Assembly: GCF_018205345.1 (NCBI RefSeq)
Contig: NZ_JADRHM010000018.1
Span: 1 to 38,377, forward strand
Source: Fusobacterium sp. DD2
Lineage (GTDB): Bacteria > Fusobacteriota > Fusobacteriia > Fusobacteriales > Fusobacteriaceae
Direction: 5' to 3'
DNA length: 38,377 nucleotides
Below are positions 31,220-38,377 of this stretch, piece by piece. The translations under genes and the position numbers were made by a program. Positions within the stretch are counted from its first letter, which is position 1; every line of letters starts with the position of its first letter. Below the pieces are notes generated by a model, which was not told the origin of the DNA, did not search any database, and saw only the letters and a program-made list of their open reading frames with translations.

Positions 31220-33310
31220 ATGAGAAAACAGTTGATAGTTTTATTAGTCTTCCTGTTAGGGATTTTTTCATTTGCTGATGTTACAAACTATGACATCAAA
31301 AAGATCGAAATAGTCAATAACAGAGAAGTCCCTTATGAAGTAGTACTAGGTGCTATGAAATCAAAACAGGGAGAAAAATATGTCACAGAAAATATGATTT
31401 CAGACTATAAGGCGATAAAAGATCTGAAATCTGTAGATGATGTCGCTATATACCCATCACCATTTGATGGTGGAATCAAATTAGTTGTTGACGTAACAGA
31501 AAATCCAAATGCAAAAAAGATTCTTGAGGGAGAGGGAATAATTCCATTATCAGAAAGAGAGAAGGTAGATACTACCCTTGTAGTTTCTGATGTTGAAGTT
31601 ATCGGTAATACTCACCTATCAGACAGTGTTATAAGAACTCTTATACCTGTAAAAGCTGGAGAGTATTTTTCAAAGAACAAGATAATAGAAGGACATAAAA
31701 ATCTAATAGAAAGTGGTTTCTTTAGAGATGTTATGCCTGATGTTATCAAAACCAGAGATGGTGTAAAGGTAGTTTATAATGTTTTAGAAAACCCAGTAAT
31801 AAATGGTATTAACATAATTGGTAATACTGTTTATTCAACAAGTGATTTACTAAAAATTATACAGACTCAACCAGGAAAAGTATTTAATATCAATACTATC
31901 AGAGAAGATAGAGATAGAATAATGAAAAAATATCAGGATGATGGATATGTTCTTGCAGAAGTAACAGATATTGGATTAAATCCTAATCTTGAATTGGAAA
32001 TATATCTTTCTGAGGGAGTTATCAGAAATATTCAACTTAAGAAAATGGTAACTAAACAGAAAGGTGCTAGAAGAAAGGCTACAGATGACGTTTTAAAAAC
32101 AAAACCATATGTTATAGAAAGAGAGCTTGAAATTCATGATAATCAAATATTCAACTCTAGAAACTATGATGCTACTGTAGCTAACCTTATGAGACTTGGA
32201 CATTTTAAAAATGTTAAGTATGAAGTTAGAGATATACCTGGAGATCCAGATGGTAGAGATATAATTCTTCTATTAGATGAAGAGAGAACAGCAATGTTAC
32301 AAGGAGCTATCTCTTATGGTTCTGAAATTGGATTAATGGGAACATTATCTGTTAAAGACACTAACTGGCAAGGTAAAGGGCAAGAGCTTGGAGTTACATT
32401 TGAAAAATCAAATAAAGACTATACAAGTTTCTCAATAGACTTCTATGATCCATGGATTAAAGATACTGACAGAATTTCATGGGGATGGAGCTTATACAAA
32501 AACAGTTATGAAGACAGTGATAGTGCTGTATTTAATAAGATGGATACTTATGGTGGTAGATTGAGCATAGGTAAAGGTCTAAATAAATATGTAAGATTAG
32601 GTTTAGGAACTAAACTTGAATATGTAAAAGAAAAATCTGATATGAGTTATTTCTTTGATGCAAGAGATGGTCAGACATACTGGAGAGGATACAATAATGC
32701 CAAAGCTGAAGGACTTAATGACAAGTACTATATCTGGAGTATTTTCCCATCTATTACATATGACAGCAGAAACCATTATTGGAACCCAACAGCTGGTATA
32801 TTTGCAAAACTTCAATTAGAAGGAGGTTATGCAAGTGGTTATAAAGCTGATACATTTGGTAACGTAACTGCAGAATTCAGAACTTACCACAGAGGATTAT
32901 TCAAAAAGAATATATTCGCTTATAGAGTAGTTGGAGGAATTCAAACTGACAGTACAAAAGAAGGACAAAGATTCTGGGTTGGTGGAGGAAACACTTTAAG
33001 AGGATATGATGGTGGATTCTTCAAAGGTACAGAAAAACTTATAGGTACAATAGAAAACAGAACTCAGTTTAATGATATTTTAGGATTTGTAGTGTTCTTT
33101 GATGCAGGTAGAGCATGGAACTACAAAGGAAGAGATTTAACTTATGATCATGATGCAGATTTCTACAAGAAAATAGGAACTACTGCAGGTGTGGGATTAA
33201 GACTTAATACACCAATTGGTCCATTAAGATTTGACTTTGGATGGCCAGTAGGAAATAAAATGTCAGATGATGGAATGCAGTTCTACTTCAATATGGGACA
33301 ATCATTCTAA
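31220..33310 (+). CDS. bamA: Outer-membrane protein assembly factor BamA
   Basis: Central component of the machine that folds and inserts beta-barrel proteins in the outer membrane. A signal peptide covers residues 1-19. At least four POTRA repeats follow, recognisable from IKKIEIVNNREVPYEVV (about 25), VSDVEVIGNTHLSDSVI (about 126), INGINIIGNTVYSTSDLL (about 194) and IRNIQLKKMV plus its extension (about 269). The C-terminal barrel, about 340 residues, contains the signature LRGYDGG (about 596) and ends in phenylalanine (NMGQSF), as expected for an outer-membrane barrel. The ATG at 31220 is preceded by GGAGGTAAAG; the GTG at 31208 overlaps the tamB stop and is rejected. Four or five POTRA repeats is normal; I can only outline four by eye. 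Confidence 0.95.
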   Translation: MRKQLIVLLVFLLGIFSFADVTNYDIKKIEIVNNREVPYEVVLGAMKSKQGEKYVTENMISDYKAIKDLKSVDDVAIYPSPFDGGIKLVVDVTENPNAKKILEGEGIIPLSEREKVDTTLVVSDVEVIGNTHLSDSVIRTLIPVKAGEYFSKNKIIEGHKNLIESGFFRDVMPDVIKTRDGVKVVYNVLENPVINGINIIGNTVYSTSDLLKIIQTQPGKVFNINTIREDRDRIMKKYQDDGYVLAEVTDIGLNPNLELEIYLSEGVIRNIQLKKMVTKQKGARRKATDDVLKTKPYVIERELEIHDNQIFNSRNYDATVANLMRLGHFKNVKYEVRDIPGDPDGRDIILLLDEERTAMLQGAISYGSEIGLMGTLSVKDTNWQGKGQELGVTFEKSNKDYTSFSIDFYDPWIKDTDRISWGWSLYKNSYEDSDSAVFNKMDTYGGRLSIGKGLNKYVRLGLGTKLEYVKEKSDMSYFFDARDGQTYWRGYNNAKAEGLNDKYYIWSIFPSITYDSRNHYWNPTAGIFAKLQLEGGYASGYKADTFGNVTAEFRTYHRGLFKKNIFAYRVVGGIQTDSTKEGQRFWVGGGNTLRGYDGGFFKGTEKLIGTIENRTQFNDILGFVVFFDAGRAWNYKGRDLTYDHDADFYKKIGTTAGVGLRLNTPIGPLRFDFGWPVGNKMSDDGMQFYFNMGQSF

Positions 33311-33345
33311 GATTATATACAAGAAATACTAGGAGGTTACATTAA

Positions 33346-33822
33346 ATGAAAAAAGTAATGATTACAGCAGTGGCTTTATTAGCTTCAGTTTCAGTATTTG
33401 CTGAAAAAATTGGGTATGTAAATTCTCAAGAAGCATTTATGAAATATTCAAAAACAAAAATTGTTCAGGAAAATTTATCTAAGGAAAGAGATAGATTAGA
33501 AAATCAAATTAAACAAAAAGAGGTTGTTCTTCAAAAAAGTCAATTAGAACTTCAATCAAAAGGAAATAAATTAACAGATAAAGAAAAACAAGATTTCCAA
33601 AAACAAGTTGAAGAATTCCAAAAATTCGTTAGAGATTCTCAAACTAAATTAAGTAAAGAAGAATACACAAGAATGCAGGAAATTGACAACACAATGACTA
33701 AAGCTATAGAGTCAGTTGCAAAATCTGGAAAATACGATTACATATTTGAAGATGGAGCAATAAAATATGGTGGAACAAATATAACACAACAAGTAATAAC
33801 TGAAATGGAAAAAACTAAGTAG
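33346..33822 (+). CDS. skp: Skp/OmpH-family periplasmic chaperone
   Basis: Small periplasmic holdase that keeps outer-membrane proteins soluble on their way to BamA. The 158-residue protein has a signal peptide (residues 1-19, ending VFA) followed by EKIGYVNSQEAFMKYSKTK, the usual Skp opening. A long charged coiled coil (about residues 40-110) forms the tentacles, and a short end segment (YDYIFEDGAIKYGGTNITQQVI) closes the body domain. It begins 35 bases after bamA with an AGGAGG site and is followed by lpxD after 26 bases: the same bamA-skp-lpxD order as in E. coli. Confidence 0.94.
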   Translation: MKKVMITAVALLASVSVFAEKIGYVNSQEAFMKYSKTKIVQENLSKERDRLENQIKQKEVVLQKSQLELQSKGNKLTDKEKQDFQKQVEEFQKFVRDSQTKLSKEEYTRMQEIDNTMTKAIESVAKSGKYDYIFEDGAIKYGGTNITQQVITEMEKTK

Positions 33823-33848
33823 AATAAGGATAAATTTAGGAGGTAATT

Positions 33849-34859
33849 ATGCAGTATAAAATAAAGGATCTGATTACTCTCCTAGGCTGTGAAGTAAAGG
33901 GAGATTTAAGTCTGGAATACATTTCTGGGCTTGCTCCCTTTTTTCAAGCTAAGGAGGATAGTTTAACATTTGCATCAGATGAAAAATTCTTAAAAAATCT
34001 TAATGAAACAAAAGCTAAAGTAATATTAGTACCTGATTTAAAGGTATTTCCAAATATTGGAAAGATGTTTTTAGTAGTTAAAGAAAACCCAAGAACATTG
34101 ATGCCAAAATTATTAGGATTCTTTAAAAAGAAAGTAAGATCATTTGAAAAACAGATTGAAGATTCAGCAAGTATTGGAAAAAATGTAAATATTGCACCGG
34201 GAGTATATATAGGACATGATGCTGTAATAGGTGACAATGTTACTTTATACCCAAATGTAACAATATGTGAAGGTGTTGAAATAGGAGAGGGAACTGTAAT
34301 ATATCCAAATGTTACAGTAAGAGAGTTTTGTAAAGTTGGCAAAAATTGTGTGATTCAACCAGGAGCTGTAATTGGATCTGATGGATTTGGATTTGTAAAA
34401 GTAAATGGTAAGAATACAAAAATAGATCAGATTGGAAATGTTGTTGTAGAGGATAATGTTGAAATAGGTGCTAATACTACTGTTGATAGAGGAGCAATTG
34501 GGGATACAGTGATTAAAAGTTACACAAAAATTGATAACCTTGTTCAAATTGCTCATAATGATATTATTGGAGAAAACTGCTTAATTATTTCTCAAGTTGG
34601 AATTGCTGGAAGTGTAGAAGTTGGAAATAACACTACAATAGCAGGACAAACTGGTGTAGCAGGACATTTAAAAATAGGTAACAACGTCATAATAGGGGCA
34701 AAATCTGGAGTCAGCGGAGAGGTAAAAGATAACCAGATTTTATCAGGATATCCACTAATGGACCATAGAGAAGATTTAAAAGTTAGAGTTTCGATGAAAA
34801 GAATACCAGAACTGGTAAAAAAAGTAAGAGAATTAGAGAAAAAATTAAAAGATAAATAA
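33849..34859 (+). CDS. lpxD: UDP-3-O-acylglucosamine N-acyltransferase LpxD
   Basis: Third committed enzyme of lipid A synthesis, which adds the N-linked acyl chain to UDP-3-O-acylglucosamine. The 336-residue protein has an N-terminal uridine-binding domain (about 1-100), a left-handed beta-helix made of hexapeptide repeats (about 105-290, with [13 protein letters not shown] and [13 protein letters not shown] as clear examples), and a C-terminal helix ([17 protein letters not shown]). The catalytic histidine is H236 in [15 protein letters not shown]. The start has AGGAGG. It ends the envelope block and shows that the organism makes lipid A. A promoter for the next unit starts nine bases after its stop. 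Confidence 0.96.
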   Translation: MQYKIKDLITLLGCEVKGDLSLEYISGLAPFFQAKEDSLTFASDEKFLKNLNETKAKVILVPDLKVFPNIGKMFLVVKENPRTLMPKLLGFFKKKVRSFEKQIEDSASIGKNVNIAPGVYIGHDAVIGDNVTLYPNVTICEGVEIGEGTVIYPNVTVREFCKVGKNCVIQPGAVIGSDGFGFVKVNGKNTKIDQIGNVVVEDNVEIGANTTVDRGAIGDTVIKSYTKIDNLVQIAHNDIIGENCLIISQVGIAGSVEVGNNTTIAGQTGVAGHLKIGNNVIIGAKSGVSGEVKDNQILSGYPLMDHREDLKVRVSMKRIPELVKKVRELEKKLKDK

Positions 34860-34867
34860 AAAGTTAT

Positions 34868-34895
34868 TTGAAATTTCAGTTAAAAGTGGTAAAAT
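34868..34895 (+). promoter_or_regulatory. Candidate promoter of the DUF2344-serS unit
   Basis: TTGAAA (34868-34873), 16 bases, TAAAAT (34890-34895), 34 bases before the DUF2344 start. Confidence 0.5.
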
Positions 34896-34929
34896 ATAGG
34901 AGATAAATACAAGAAAAGATGAGGTAACG

Positions 34930-35517
34930 ATGAAAAAAAGAGTTTATTTTGACAAATGTGGAGAAATGAAGTTTATATCCCATCTAGATTTGTTAAGATT
35001 TTTTGAAAGACTTTTCAACAAATCGGAAATCCCTGTAAAATATAGCGAAGGTTACCACCCAAGACCTAAAATGTCCTTTGGGAACCCAATATCCTTAGGA
35101 ACTGAGGCATATAATGAGGTTATGGACTTTGAAACAGATGCAGAGATTTCCAATGAAGAGGTTTTAAAGAGACTTAATGAAAATGCTGTGCTGGGTTTTA
35201 AAGTGCATAAAGTAGAGGAAGTACCTAGAAAGTCCTCCATAATGGAAGAATTTAAAAATGTAATTTATGAAATTGATGGAGAGAAAAGTGATATAGATAA
35301 AATTGTAGAAGTATTAAATAGAGACGAGATTATTGAGATAAAGGAAAAAAGAGGTAAAACTGTAAAAAGAGACCTTAAAGCTCGTTTGATTAATTTCTAC
35401 AGAAATGGCAATACACTGTCCTTGGAGATTGAGAATATGTCTCCAAACTGCTATTTGGATTTAGCAGGAGTGGAACAGCAGGATGTCACTATAAAAAGAC
35501 TAGGATATAATAAATAA
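34930..35517 (+). CDS. DUF2344 / TIGR03936-family radical SAM-associated protein, stand-alone
   Basis: A 195-residue protein with the DUF2344 pattern: VYFDKCGEMKFISHLDLLRFFERLFNKSEIPVKYSEGYHPRPKMSFGNPISLGTEAYNEVMDF in the first third, then an acidic helical region and a C-terminal ISLEIENM-type strand pair. In many bacteria this domain is fused to, or encoded next to, a radical SAM protein (TIGR03960) and often lies near RNase G; here it stands alone ahead of serS. The function is unknown, though the invariant SEGYHPRP segment suggests substrate or RNA contact. The ATG at 34930 has a GAGG site. It is separated from serS by 30 bases and is probably co-transcribed with it. Confidence 0.85.
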   Translation: MKKRVYFDKCGEMKFISHLDLLRFFERLFNKSEIPVKYSEGYHPRPKMSFGNPISLGTEAYNEVMDFETDAEISNEEVLKRLNENAVLGFKVHKVEEVPRKSSIMEEFKNVIYEIDGEKSDIDKIVEVLNRDEIIEIKEKRGKTVKRDLKARLINFYRNGNTLSLEIENMSPNCYLDLAGVEQQDVTIKRLGYNK

Positions 35518-35547
35518 AATAATTAATAGTATTTGGAGGAGAAGAGT

Positions 35548-36819
35548 ATGTTAGATTTAAAATTCATACGTGAAAACAGAGAAAAAGTCCAAGAGATGTT
35601 GAAAAATAGACACAACGACCTTAATCTTGATGAGTTTTTTCAATTGGATGATCAAAGAAGAGAAATTTTAGGAGAAGTAGAACTTTTAAAACAAAGAAGA
35701 AATACTGAATCTGCTGAAATTGCTAAACTTAAAAAAGAGAAAAAAGATGCAAGCAAACTAATTGAAGAGATGGGAAAAGTTTCTTCAGATATTAAAGAAT
35801 TAGATGCAAAACTTGCAGCAGTTGAAGAAAAATTGGGGTATATCCAAATGACAATTCCTAATATGTATCAAGAAGGAACTCCAGTAGGAGCAGATGATAA
35901 TGATAACGTTGAAATCAGAAGATGGGGAACACCTAGAAAATTTGATTTCGAACCTAAAGCTCACTGGGATTTAGGAGAAGAATTAGGAATTCTTGACTTT
36001 GAAAGAGGTACTAAATTAGGAGGATCTAGATTCGTTCTATATAGAGGAATGGGTGCAAGACTTGAAAGAGCTTTAATCAACTTCATGCTTGACATGCACA
36101 CATTAGAACATGGATATACTGAACATATCACTCCATTTATCGTAAAAAGAGAGATATGTGAAGGAACAGGTCAGTTACCTAAATTTGAAGATGATATGTA
36201 TAGAACAACTGATGATATGTTCTTAATTTCTACTTCAGAAATTACAATGACAAATATCCACAGAAAAGAGATATTAGACGAAAAAGATTTACCAAAATAT
36301 TATACAGCTTATTCACCTTGTTTCAGAAGAGAAGCTGGATCATATGGTAAAGACGTTAAAGGTATCATAAGACTTCACCAATTTAACAAAGTTGAAATGG
36401 TAAAAATAACTAACCAAGAAAGTTCATATGATGAATTAGAAAAAATGGTAAGCAATGCTGAAGATGTATTAAAAAGACTTGAAATCCCTTATAGAGTTAT
36501 CCAATTATGTACTGGAGATATAGGATTTGGAGCAGCAAAAACTTATGACATTGAAGTATGGGTACCATCTCAAAATAAATATAGAGAAATTTCTTCTTGC
36601 TCAAACTGTGAAGCATTCCAGGCTAGAAGAATGGGACTTAAATATAGACCAAATGGAAGTTCTAAGAGTGAATACTGCCATACATTAAATGGTTCAGGAT
36701 TAGCTGTAGGAAGAACTCTAGTTGCAGTAATGGAAAACTATCAACAAGAAGATGGATCTTTCTTAATACCAAAAGCACTAGTTCCATATATGGGAGGAGT
36801 AGAAGTTGTTAAAAAGTAG
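35548..36819 (+). CDS. serS: Seryl-tRNA synthetase
   Basis: Class II aminoacyl-tRNA synthetase that charges tRNA-Ser. The 423-residue protein has an N-terminal antiparallel coiled coil (about residues 28-100, which binds the long variable arm of tRNA-Ser), then the catalytic domain with motif 1 around ERALINFMLDMH, motif 2 SPCFRREAGSYGKDVKGIIRLHQFNKVEM, and motif 3 NGSGLAVGRTLVAVMEN. The ATG at 35548 follows GGAGGAGAAGAGT; an upstream in-frame TTG at 35533 is the first codon of a frame that runs through this site and is rejected. The last 14 bases overlap the start of the next gene. Confidence 0.97.
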   Translation: MLDLKFIRENREKVQEMLKNRHNDLNLDEFFQLDDQRREILGEVELLKQRRNTESAEIAKLKKEKKDASKLIEEMGKVSSDIKELDAKLAAVEEKLGYIQMTIPNMYQEGTPVGADDNDNVEIRRWGTPRKFDFEPKAHWDLGEELGILDFERGTKLGGSRFVLYRGMGARLERALINFMLDMHTLEHGYTEHITPFIVKREICEGTGQLPKFEDDMYRTTDDMFLISTSEITMTNIHRKEILDEKDLPKYYTAYSPCFRREAGSYGKDVKGIIRLHQFNKVEMVKITNQESSYDELEKMVSNAEDVLKRLEIPYRVIQLCTGDIGFGAAKTYDIEVWVPSQNKYREISSCSNCEAFQARRMGLKYRPNGSSKSEYCHTLNGSGLAVGRTLVAVMENYQQEDGSFLIPKALVPYMGGVEVVKK

Positions 36820-37276
36820 TTTGATGATACTACTTGGGATAAATATCCTTTGTGATAATCTATATGTGATATTTATAACGACTTTGATTTTTCTGTTTTT
36901 AAATTTTAAATATAAGATAGATGTCAAAAAAAATATGGGAAAGATAAAATTTTTATTTTTCCTATATTTTATGACATGTTTACTACAGATATTTTATACA
37001 CAAGAGGGAAGAGTTATATTTAAAATATATAAATTTTATATTACTGAAGAAGGAATGCGTAATTTTACACTGAATTTTTTAAGAATATATAATTTGATGC
37101 TTCTTTCATGGATTGTTACTACTAAGAAACTTTTGAATGGTAAGTTTAATAAGTATCAGACCGTTATAGAAAATGTAATTGATCTGGTGCCTCAAGCTCT
37201 GGTAATGGTCAGAAAAAGAATGAAAATAAAATGGTTTTTCAGATATATTTTGGAGCAGATAAAAGTAAAAAACTAA
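36806..37276 (+). CDS. Short EcfT/CbiQ-like membrane protein of unknown function
   Basis: A 156-residue membrane protein with about four hydrophobic segments (about 5-33, 48-64 and around 87-105). The segment from ITEEGMRNFTLNFLRIYNLMLL to SWIVTTKKLL (about 79-110) resembles the conserved middle of ECF-transporter T components (CbiQ/EcfT), including the iT-eG, LRi and TT-LL features. It is little over half their length, however, and lacks the Ala-Arg coupling motifs that contact the ATPases. No ATPase or substrate-binding ECF gene is nearby. The start is TTG at 36806, supported by GGAGGAG six bases upstream inside serS; an ATG at 36824 is the alternative. Resemblance is by eye only. Confidence 0.65.
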   Translation: MLKSSLMILLGINILCDNLYVIFITTLIFLFLNFKYKIDVKKNMGKIKFLFFLYFMTCLLQIFYTQEGRVIFKIYKFYITEEGMRNFTLNFLRIYNLMLLSWIVTTKKLLNGKFNKYQTVIENVIDLVPQALVMVRKRMKIKWFFRYILEQIKVKN

Positions 37277-37304
37277 TCTAAAATCATAATTGTCTATTCT
37301 GTAA

Positions 37305-37333
37305 TTGATTTTATATAAAATATTTGTTAAAAT
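37305..37333 (+). promoter_or_regulatory. Sigma-70 promoter of fba
   Basis: TTGATT (37305-37310), 17 bases, TAAAAT (37328-37333), 27 bases before the aldolase start. Confidence 0.5.
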
Positions 37334-37360
37334 TGAAATATAATTTTAAGGAGGGCAAAA

Positions 37361-38341
37361 ATGGGATATAATTACAAAGACTTAGGTCTTACAAACACAA
37401 AAGCAATGTTTGCTAAAGCAAACAAAGAGGGTTATGCAGTACCTGCATTTAACTTTAACAACATGGAAATGGCACTTGCTATAGTTGAAGCTTGTGCTGA
37501 AATGGGATCACCTGTTATATTACAATGTTCAAAAGGAGCTTTAACTTATATGGGTCCAGATGTTGCACCTTTATTAGCTAAAGCAGCTGTAGATAGAGCA
37601 AGAAATATGGGTTCTGATATTCCAGTGGCTCTTCACTTAGACCATGGACCAGACCTAGAAACTGTTAAATTATGTATTGAATCTGGATTCTCATCAGTAA
37701 TGATCGACGGATCTCACTATGATTTTGACAAAAATATTCAAGTTTCAAAAGAAGTTGCAGATTATGCTCACAAATTTGACGTAACTGTAGAAGCTGAATT
37801 AGGAGTATTAGCTGGTATAGAAGATGATGTTAAAGCTGAATCTCATACTTACACTAACCCTGATGAAGTTGAAGAATTTATAGGAAAAACTGGAGTTGAC
37901 TCTTTAGCAATAGCTATTGGAACTTCTCACGGAGCTCACAAATTCAAACCAGGTGAAGATCCTAAATTAAGACTTGATATATTAAAAGAAATAGAAAAAA
38001 GAATACCTGGATTCCCTATCGTATTACACGGCTCATCAGCTGTACCTAAACAATATACAGATATGATTAAACAATATGGTGGAGAAGTTAAAGATGCAAT
38101 TGGTATACCAGATGCTCAATTAAGAAGCGCTGCAAGCTCAGCAGTAGCTAAAATAAACGTTGACACTGATGGAAGACTTGCATTTACTGCTGCAGTAAGA
38201 AGAGTATTAGGAACAAATCCAAAAGAATTTGACCCTAGAAAATACTTAGGAGCTGCAAAAGAAGAAATGAAAGCTTACTACAAAACTAAAATAGTAGATG
38301 TATTTGGTTCTGAAGGAGCTTACAAAAAAGGAACTAAATAA
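37361..38341 (+). CDS. fba: Class II fructose-1,6-bisphosphate aldolase
   Basis: Zinc-dependent aldolase that splits fructose-1,6-bisphosphate into glyceraldehyde-3-phosphate and dihydroxyacetone phosphate in glycolysis. The 326-residue protein carries VPAFNFNNMEMALAIVEAC at the N-terminus, then HLDHGPDLE with the metal-binding histidine and general-acid aspartate (about residue 90), GFSSVMIDGSH, the EAELGVLAGIEDDV segment, a second zinc histidine in AIGTSHGAHKF, and VLHGSSAVP with the third. The codons are those of a strongly expressed gene (almost all AGA for Arg and GGA for Gly), and the ribosome binding site is an ideal AAGGAGG. A related family (tagatose-bisphosphate aldolase) is less likely given this N-terminus and length. 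Confidence 0.93.
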   Translation: MGYNYKDLGLTNTKAMFAKANKEGYAVPAFNFNNMEMALAIVEACAEMGSPVILQCSKGALTYMGPDVAPLLAKAAVDRARNMGSDIPVALHLDHGPDLETVKLCIESGFSSVMIDGSHYDFDKNIQVSKEVADYAHKFDVTVEAELGVLAGIEDDVKAESHTYTNPDEVEEFIGKTGVDSLAIAIGTSHGAHKFKPGEDPKLRLDILKEIEKRIPGFPIVLHGSSAVPKQYTDMIKQYGGEVKDAIGIPDAQLRSAASSAVAKINVDTDGRLAFTAAVRRVLGTNPKEFDPRKYLGAAKEEMKAYYKTKIVDVFGSEGAYKKGTK

Positions 38342-38356
38342 TAGTTTTTATAAATG

Positions 38357-38376
38357 GGACAACCAAATGGTTGTCC
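38357..38376 (+). terminator. Intrinsic terminator of fba, cut by the window end
   Basis: GGACAACC (38357-38364), loop AAAT, GGTTGTCC (38369-38376). The window ends one base later, so the T-run cannot be seen. Confidence 0.75.
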
Positions 38377-38377
38377 T

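Overview
The window is low-GC chromosomal DNA that looks like a Fusobacterium. Lipid A and outer-membrane genes (lpxD, bamA, skp, tamB) sit beside genes typical of low-GC Gram-positives (sepF, ktrAB, pepT, spmAB), and Shine-Dalgarno sites are strong GGAGG types. The species cannot be fixed from the sequence alone. No tRNA, rRNA, insertion sequence, prophage or CRISPR array was seen; nearly all of it is core genome.

Layout. (1) 32-6550, minus strand: a compact run pgcA - hemW - yggS - sepF - PP-loop thiolase-like gene, a long hairpin terminator, then an AgcS-type sodium:amino-acid symporter. (2) 6600-11510, plus: gltS, sppA, ybaB and an exported Ntn-hydrolase, mostly separate units with their own promoters or terminators. 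(3) 11594-12634: a strong promoter driving a small unknown gene and a lipoprotein gene broken by a one-base frameshift. (4) 12671-12800, minus: a promoter-to-terminator cassette with no ORF, a candidate small RNA. (5) 12841-16930, plus: a lysine riboswitch with terminator, then spmA - spmB - dacB (PBP4 type, predicted lipoprotein) - ldcA. (6) 16966-20606: a ClC exchanger, then a MarR regulator and MATE exporter behind a 28-bp near-palindrome. (7) 20616-26742: pepT, ktrB-ktrA, mnmG-rsmG. (8) 26760-34859: tamB - bamA - skp - lpxD, an outer-membrane assembly block. (9) 34868-38377: a stand-alone DUF2344 gene, serS, a short EcfT/CbiQ-like membrane protein read from a TTG codon inside serS, and class II fructose-bisphosphate aldolase.

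The most interesting region is 12670-16850. A lysine-sensing leader precedes the SpmA/SpmB membrane pair in what looks like a non-sporulating diderm. With no terminator in between, the pair is followed by two peptidoglycan carboxypeptidases. This suggests a lysine-starvation operon for transport and wall-peptide salvage. Immediately upstream, and divergent from it, lies the candidate small RNA.

Many open reading frames begin upstream of the real start. I moved the starts of yggS, pgcA, gltS, spmA, dacB, pepT, ktrA, tamB, bamA and serS to codons with a properly spaced ribosome binding site.
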